Part shown: piece by piece, positions 50,744 through 64,000 of the stretch
How positions within the stretch are numbered: the stretch's first letter is position 1
Layout: each line of letters begins with the position of its first letter
DNA from: Ideonella alba
GTDB taxonomy: Bacteria > Pseudomonadota > Gammaproteobacteria > Burkholderiales > Burkholderiaceae_C
DNA: 64,000 bases
NCBI RefSeq assembly: GCF_018069875.1
Contig: NZ_JAGQDF010000011.1
Location: 1-64,000 of the forward strand
Direction: 5' to 3'
Program-made: the position numbers and the translations under genes
Notes under the pieces: generated by a model
Database searches by the model: none
What the model saw: the letters and a program-made list of their open reading frames with translations, nothing else
What the model was told of the DNA's origin: nothing

Positions 50744-51868
50744 TCAGCGCTGGAAGCGCCCGTCCTCGGTGACGATCGACAGGTCCACGTAGTCCAGGCC
50801 GCTGTGGTCAGCCGGGCTGTAGCCCAGCTCCAGCCCGCCCAGGTCCAGGCGCTGCAGGCCGTTCAGGGCGTCGGCCAGGCTCTGCCGCGTGGGGGTGCGA
50901 CCGGCGCGGCGCAGGCCCTCGACCAGCACCTTGGCGGCGGCGAAGCCCTCCACCATCGCCGGCGTCAGCGCCAGGCCCCTGGCCTTGGCCAGCGCCTGGG
51001 CTTCCTTGATCATCGGCACCGCGATCGAGCGCTCGGACGGAAACACCTGGCTGACGATCACGCCGCGCGCCAGCTCGCCCAGCTGCTTGACGAAGCCGGC
51101 CGACGCATTGTTCGACAGCGTGACCATTTGCGCCTTCGAGCCGGCCGCGCGCAGCGCCTTCATCGCGTCCACCACGGCGGTGCCCGAGCCGATGAACAGC
51201 ACCGCCTGCGGCTCGGCCTTGACCAGCGCCGGAATCAAGGCCGTGAAGTCGGGCTTGCTGCGGTCATAACGCTGGTGGCTGACCGGGCTCAGGCTGGCGG
51301 CCTTCAGGCCTTTCAGTGCACCCTGGACGGCGTCGTCGCCGAAGCTGTCGTCCACCTGCACGATGCCGATCTGGCGCACGCCGATCTGGGTCAGGTGGGT
51401 GATCGCGCGCTCGGCCTCGCGCTGGTAGGTGGCGCGCACATTGAACAGCCAGGGGTGTACCGGCTGGTGCAGCACCATCGCCCCGGTGGACGGCGCGATC
51501 AGCGGAATCCGCGCTTCAGTCAGCAGCGGCATCAGCGCCTGGGTGTGCGGTGTGCCGCGGTTCAGGAACAGTGCCAGCACGCCCTGGTCGATCAGCTGGC
51601 GTGCGTTGGCCACCGCCTGCGGCACCTCGAAACGGTCGTCCAGGCTGATCAGCTCGATCGGCTGGCCCTGCACGCCGCCCTGGCGGTTCACCGCTTCGAT
51701 CCAGAGCATCGCGCCCTGGCGGGTCTCGGCCACGGTGGCCGCCACCGCGCCGCTCAGGCCAACGGTCTGGCCGATCTTCCACTGCGCCTGCGCGCCCAGG
51801 CTGACGCCCAGCGCCAGCAGCGCCACCCCAGCGGCTGAACGCCACCTCTGGCGGACTCGTGCACCCAT
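50744..51868 (-). CDS. Orphan Liv-type ABC substrate-binding protein
   Basis: The 374-residue protein has a signal peptide (AAGVALLALGVSLGAQA) and the LivK-type fold (KIGQTVGLSGAVAATVAETRQGAMLWIEAVNRQGGV, LNRGTPHTQALMPLL, PLIAPSTGA, VRQIGIVQVDDSFGDDAVQG). There is no transporter gene beside it. It could feed a distant importer or serve as the extracellular sensor of a kinase. It is convergent with the ankyrin gene. Its similarity to the receptor at 37004-38194 is only at family level. Confidence 0.88.
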   Translation of the reverse strand: MGARVRQRWRSAAGVALLALGVSLGAQAQWKIGQTVGLSGAVAATVAETRQGAMLWIEAVNRQGGVQGQPIELISLDDRFEVPQAVANARQLIDQGVLALFLNRGTPHTQALMPLLTEARIPLIAPSTGAMVLHQPVHPWLFNVRATYQREAERAITHLTQIGVRQIGIVQVDDSFGDDAVQGALKGLKAASLSPVSHQRYDRSKPDFTALIPALVKAEPQAVLFIGSGTAVVDAMKALRAAGSKAQMVTLSNNASAGFVKQLGELARGVIVSQVFPSERSIAVPMIKEAQALAKARGLALTPAMVEGFAAAKVLVEGLRRAGRTPTRQSLADALNGLQRLDLGGLELGYSPADHSGLDYVDLSIVTEDGRFQR

Positions 51869-51969
51869 CGACTGCCTCGTGCTCTCATGGCCCTAGTGGG
51901 CGGCCATTTTCGCGCGGACCTCGGGGTCTTTCAGGTGGACATCGCGTATCGGGTTGACCCTGAGCGGGC

Positions 51970-52344
51970 TCAGCGCACGCGCCAGCCGCCGCGCAACTCG
52001 TAGCCGCCACGGGCCGCAGGCTCCCAGCGGCGCGGCTCATAGTGCCAGCCGTGGCGTGGTGCTTCCCAACGGCCGCCTACCCAGACATGGCGGCCGCCCA
52101 CCCAGTTCCAGTAGCCGCCAATCCAGATGGCACCGGGGAAGGGAATGGCAGGCACCACCTCGTACTGGGGCGGCGGGGGCGCCATCGGGGCCATCACGAC
52201 CGGGCCGGATTCGTACACCGGCGGGCCGCCATAGGCCGGCCGGTGCGCCGGCACGACCACGCAGGCGGGCAGGGCCAGCAGGACGAGCAGGCTCGATCCG
52301 GCCAGCAGGCGGCGCCCGAAGGCGCTGGACATGGACGTGTTCAT
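51970..52344 (-). CDS. Small lipoprotein with YXWGXW-like repeats
   Basis: The 124-residue protein has a lipobox (LLVLLALPACVVVP) and a Pro/Tyr/Trp-rich mature part with repeats of the YxWxxGxxxWxxG type: IWIGGYWNWVGGRHVWVGGRW and HGWHYEPRRWEP. Such YXWGXW repeat proteins are common small outer-membrane-associated lipoproteins in beta- and gammaproteobacteria without known function. It is preceded and followed by short gaps. Confidence 0.82.
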   Translation of the reverse strand: MNTSMSSAFGRRLLAGSSLLVLLALPACVVVPAHRPAYGGPPVYESGPVVMAPMAPPPPQYEVVPAIPFPGAIWIGGYWNWVGGRHVWVGGRWEAPRHGWHYEPRRWEPAARGGYELRGGWRVR

Positions 52345-52626
52345 GAGCTATCAACCCCTGAGAGGCCCTGGCGGATGACAAGCACTCGCGTCGGTGTTGC
52401 CCATTCTCGCCGGAGCGGTTCGCGCGGCGGGCGGAAGTCGCTGCGTGCCGTCCCGGCGCACGGTGATCCGATCGAGCCGCGTCCGGAACCCCGGGCGCCA
52501 GCCGGTCCGGGCGCCTCTGCCCTGACGAGGCCGGGCTGACAGGGGCAGCAAGCCGGCGGCACCCTGGCAGCAGGGACCACGCCTTTGTGCCAACATGGCG
52601 GGTTCTGCGTGCTTCCAGACCCTTCC
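52345..52626. other. Gap before uvrA with no recognised gene
   Basis: The 282 bases between the small lipoprotein gene and uvrA contain only shadow frames. No LexA-type palindrome was seen near the uvrA start. Confidence 0.45.
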
Positions 52627-58278
<5,652 letters not shown>

Positions 58279-58329
58279 TGTGGTGAAACGCGGGCGCGCA
58301 GGCACAATCAGTGCAACGCGTCCGCCACC

Positions 58330-59309
58330 ATGACTGCCCGCCTCGTCTTCCCACGCCGACGTGTCTGCCTGGCGGCGGCCCTGGCGGCGCTGGCCCCCCT
58401 GTCGGCCTGCCGTTCCGGCCCGCAGGGTCCGCTGCGCCTGGGCTGCCACCCCTGGCCCGGCTATGAGCTGTTCTTCCTGGCGCGCGACCTGGGCGATTGG
58501 CCGGCCGACGCGGTGCACCTGGTCGAGATGCCCTCGGCCAGCTCCAGCCTGCGCGGCCTGGGCACCCAGTCCTTGCACGCGGCAGGCCTCACGCTTGACG
58601 AAGTGCTGAGCGCGCGCGCCCGCGGCATGGATCTGCGGGTGGTGGGTGTGCTGGATGTCTCGATGGGCGCCGATGTCGTTCTGGCGCGCAGTCATCTGGG
58701 CTCGGTGGCGGCGCTGGCTGGACAGCGCGTGGGGGTCGAGGCCTCGGCGGTGGGCGCGGTCATGCTGGACGCCATGCTGTCCCGCCACGGCATGCGGGTC
58801 AGCGACGTCCGGATCATTCCCCTGGACGTTGACCAGCACGAAGCCGCCTGGCGTGAGCGGCGCATCGACGCCCTGGTCACCTACGACCCCACCGCCGGTC
58901 GCCTGCTCGCCGAGGGTGCCCGTCCGCTGTTCAGCAGTGCCGAGGTCCCCGGCTCCATCGTCGACGTACTGGCCGTCCAGGCCGACGTGCTGGAGCCCCG
59001 GGCGACCCAGATCCGAGCGGCCTTGAGGGCCCACTTCGGCGCCCTGGCTGCGCTGCGGCAGACGCCGCAGCAGCACCTGCCGCTGATCGCCCGCCGGCTG
59101 GGCATCAGCGCCGGTGAGCTCGAGGCCAGCCTGGCGCGGCTGGAACTGCCAGGGGTGGCCGACAACCACGCCTGGCTGCGTCCCGGTGGCCGGCTGCAGG
59201 ACAGCGCCGATCGCCTGCGCCAGGTCATGGTCCGGGCCGGCCTGCTGGCCAACCCACCCGGCCTGGAGTTGCTGGGCAGCGCCGATTTCCTGCCAGCCGG
59301 AGGGGCGGC

Positions 59310-59313
<4 letters not shown>
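58330..59313 (+). CDS. Lipoprotein periplasmic substrate-binding protein (SsuA/THI5-like), sensor partner of the kinase
   Basis: The 327-residue protein has a lipobox-like signal ([12 protein letters not shown]), so it should be membrane-anchored. It has a type 2 periplasmic-binding fold: [86 protein letters not shown] and [17 protein letters not shown]. This resembles SsuA/THI5-like binding proteins (nitrate, sulfonate or thiamine-precursor type). No ABC permease or ATPase is near. The stop overlaps the kinase start by four bases (ATGA), so the protein is probably a ligand sensor for the kinase. Confidence 0.85.
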
Positions 59314-62459
<3,146 letters not shown>

Positions 62460-62484
62460 GCAGCGCGTCGCGCCAGGGCCTGGT

Positions 62485-62721
62485 TCAGGCCCGCCCTGAG
62501 CGGCGGCTGCGGGGCTGCAGCTTGTCCAGCTCGGCCAGCTGCTGGCGCAGCAGCAGCAGCAGGGTGCGGGCGTGCTCGACCGGCAGGCTCAGCACCGTGG
62601 ACGGTGATTCATCGTCGCGCAGCTTGCGCGTCTGCACCAGCGCATCCACGCTGACCTCGATCAGGCCGTGGTCGTGGCGCATGGCCTTCAGGCGCTGGAT
62701 CTCGATGTCATAAGGTTTCAC
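62485..62721 (-). CDS. Small conserved-looking protein, unknown function
   Basis: The 78-residue frame MKPYDIEIQRLKAMRHDHGL... has natural composition, a helical Leu-rich centre (EHARTLLLLLRQQLAELDKL) and a basic tail (PRSRRSGRA). There is no signal peptide or membrane helix. It lies 42 bases from the NirJ-like gene and reads in the same direction, downstream of it, so they may be co-transcribed. No family is recognised. Confidence 0.6.
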   Translation of the reverse strand: MKPYDIEIQRLKAMRHDHGLIEVSVDALVQTRKLRDDESPSTVLSLPVEHARTLLLLLRQQLAELDKLQPRSRRSGRA

Positions 62722-62763
62722 AGGGGCAGACTCCGGGCGGCGAGACCCGCATTGTCGGCTGCT

Positions 62764-64000
62764 TCAGCCGGCCACGACAGGGACCTTGAGAGTGCGCTGC
62801 GAACGGAAGGCGCTCAGGGGCACGCGCGGCCGGTCCTCGGCGAGACCGATCTCGGCGTCGTCCAGGTAGCAGCCCGGGTCCTCGGCCCAGGGGTCGCCGG
62901 TCAGCTGCTGGGCGCGCACGCGGGTGTTGCCGCCGCAGATCGCCAGGTACTGGCAGGCAGCGCAGCGGCCGCCCACCGGGCGGGGCTGCTGCTTCAGGCC
63001 GGCCATCAGCGCGTCGCGGGTGTCGGGCCAGATGGCGCTGAAGGGGCGCTGGCGCACGTTGCCCAGCGCGTGGTGCCACCACATGGTGTCGGGGTGGACC
63101 TCGCCCAGGTTGTCGATGTTGGCCACGTGCAGCCCCGAGGCATTGCCACCCCAGGCCTGCAGGCGCTGGCGCAGCGCCTCGCCAAAGCGGGCATGCAGGT
63201 CCGGGTGGCGGCGCTGCAGCCACAGCAGCAGCCAGGGGCCGTCGGCGTCGTTGTTGCCGGTCACGTACTCCTCGTCCAGGCCGCGCTGCGCGGCGTCCCA
63301 GGCGCGGTCGAACAGGGTGTCGAGCGCGGCGCGGGTGGCGGCGAACTGGGCGTCCTTGGCGCGGTGGATGTTGCCGCGGCCGGCGTAGTTCAGGTGCGAG
63401 AAGTAGAACTTCGGCGCGCCCTCGGCGCGCATCAGGTCCAGCAGCGGCTCGAAGTCGGGCGCGTTGCTGGCGGTCATGGTGTAGCGCAGGCCCACCTTCA
63501 CGCCGCGCGCCAGCAGCAGGCGCACCGCGTGCAGGCTGCGGTCGAACGCGCCGGCCAGGCGCCGGAAGCGGTCGTGGGTGGCGCGCAGGCCGTCCAGGCT
63601 GATGCCCACGTAGTCGAAACCGGTGGCGGTGATGCGATCGGCCAGCGCCTCGTCGATCAGCGTGCCGTTGGTCGACAGGCCGGTGTAGAAACCCATGGCC
63701 AGCGCGCGCTCGGCGATGGGGAAGAGATCGGGCCGCAGCAGCGGCTCGCCGCCGCTGAGGATCAGCACCGGAACGCCGAAGACCTTCAGGTCGTCCATCA
63801 CGGTGAAGACCTCGCCGGTGTCCAGCTCACCCGCGTAGTCGTGGTCGGCCGACAGCGCGTAGCAGTGCTGGCAGGTCAGGTTGCAGCGGCGGATCAGGTT
63901 CCAGATGACCACGGGGCCTGAGATGGCGCCCCCGGCCGCGTGGCGGCCGCCCCCCAAGGGGGCAGGCGCCGGGCTTGGGGCGGCCCGGCGCTCCGGCGCC
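62764..64000 (-). CDS. nirJ: NirJ-like radical SAM protein (heme d1 biosynthesis), 5' end beyond window
   Basis: The C-terminal 397 residues are complete. The radical SAM motif is CNLTCQHCY (first cluster), followed by FGVPVLILSGGEPLLRPDLFPIAERAL and GLSTNGTLID. The C-terminal CAACQYLAICGGNTRVRA plus PGCYLD is the auxiliary iron-sulfur region found in NirJ. NirJ acts in heme d1 synthesis for cytochrome cd1 nitrite reductase. A TTG at 63957 could start the chain, but the frame stays open to the window edge through the repeat element and NirJ proteins normally have more residues before GPVVIWN, so the true start is probably to the right. No other nir gene is visible. Confidence 0.85.
   Translation of the reverse strand, partial: APERRAAPSPAPAPLGGGRHAAGGAISGPVVIWNLIRRCNLTCQHCYALSADHDYAGELDTGEVFTVMDDLKVFGVPVLILSGGEPLLRPDLFPIAERALAMGFYTGLSTNGTLIDEALADRITATGFDYVGISLDGLRATHDRFRRLAGAFDRSLHAVRLLLARGVKVGLRYTMTASNAPDFEPLLDLMRAEGAPKFYFSHLNYAGRGNIHRAKDAQFAATRAALDTLFDRAWDAAQRGLDEEYVTGNNDADGPWLLLWLQRRHPDLHARFGEALRQRLQAWGGNASGLHVANIDNLGEVHPDTMWWHHALGNVRQRPFSAIWPDTRDALMAGLKQQPRPVGGRCAACQYLAICGGNTRVRAQQLTGDPWAEDPGCYLDDAEIGLAEDRPRVPLSAFRSQRTLKVPVVAG
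63946..64000. repeat. Intergenic repeat copy (inverted relative to 17193-17262)
   Basis: CCCCCCAAGGGGGCAGG and GCTTGGGGCGGCCC repeat the two blocks of the 17193-17262 element in the opposite orientation. Here the element overlaps the 5' part of the NirJ-like frame. Confidence 0.55.

Noticed and set aside
62764-64000. A denitrification gene cluster
   Set aside because: Only a NirJ-like gene is visible; no nirS, nirF, nor or nos genes lie in the window.

Overview
The window is high-GC DNA with dense, overlapping genes and the gene set of a betaproteobacterium of the order Burkholderiales, probably from the Rubrivivax/Leptothrix/Ideonella neighbourhood. The signs are a double-length UvrA, a Bug-type binding protein beside a malonyl-CoA synthetase, polyhydroxybutyrate (PHB) degradation genes, a NirJ-type radical SAM protein and a CCCCCTTGGGGGG-centred intergenic repeat. 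The genus is an inference from gene content; no rRNA or tRNA gene is present.

Layout. (1) 1-5704: distal part of an integron cassette array, visibly more AT-rich than the rest. It holds about nine attC-like sites, several nearly identical to each other, separating single small plus-strand genes: secreted or membrane unknowns, a DUF4386 protein, a membrane-AHSA1 fusion and a VOC protein. No integrase is in the window; array polarity puts it to the left. (2) 5712-13870: a run of short plus-strand stand-alone genes (glycine-rich-domain-like protein, DUF1801, VOC, nucleotidyltransferase, TonB-C protein, DUF2007, two GNATs, AHSA1, CPBP protease). (3) 13881-15805: 5'-nucleotidase and an AAA+ ATPase. 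(4) 15946-27320: a type II secretion locus, gspG-H-I-J-K-L-M-N-D-E-F on the minus strand with gspC divergent. (5) 27347-31523: envelope or exported proteins (unknown, patatin, OmpA-like lipoprotein, M14 carboxypeptidase). (6) 31594-36926: malonyl-CoA synthetase, crotonase and Bug protein, divergent from a sigma-54 activator and a MAPEG gene. (7) 37004-46074: nine-gene plus-strand cluster that mixes a full Liv-type ABC importer with an extracellular PHB depolymerase, a 3-hydroxybutyrate-oligomer hydrolase and an alpha/beta hydrolase. (8) 46084-52344: HAF-repeat protein, FixL/FixJ-like two-component pair, DUF336 protein, ankyrin protein, orphan binding protein and a small lipoprotein. (9) 52627-62459: tandem UvrA, then a binding-protein lipoprotein translationally coupled to a hybrid histidine kinase. 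(10) 62485-64000: a small unknown and a NirJ-like gene that runs off the right edge.

How it fits together. The cluster at 37004-46074 reads as a polymer-to-cell pathway: depolymerase outside, oligomer hydrolase, ABC uptake of the monomer or oligomer, and an intracellular hydrolase. The type II secretion system encoded nearby is a plausible export route for the depolymerase and the carboxypeptidase. The 31594-34937 operon looks like dicarboxylate (malonate-like) uptake, CoA activation and decarboxylation, controlled by the divergent sigma-54 activator. The best leads for new biology are the dedicated Liv-type transporter in the PHB cluster, with a predicted hairpin that hides its first ribosome-binding site, and the cassette array.
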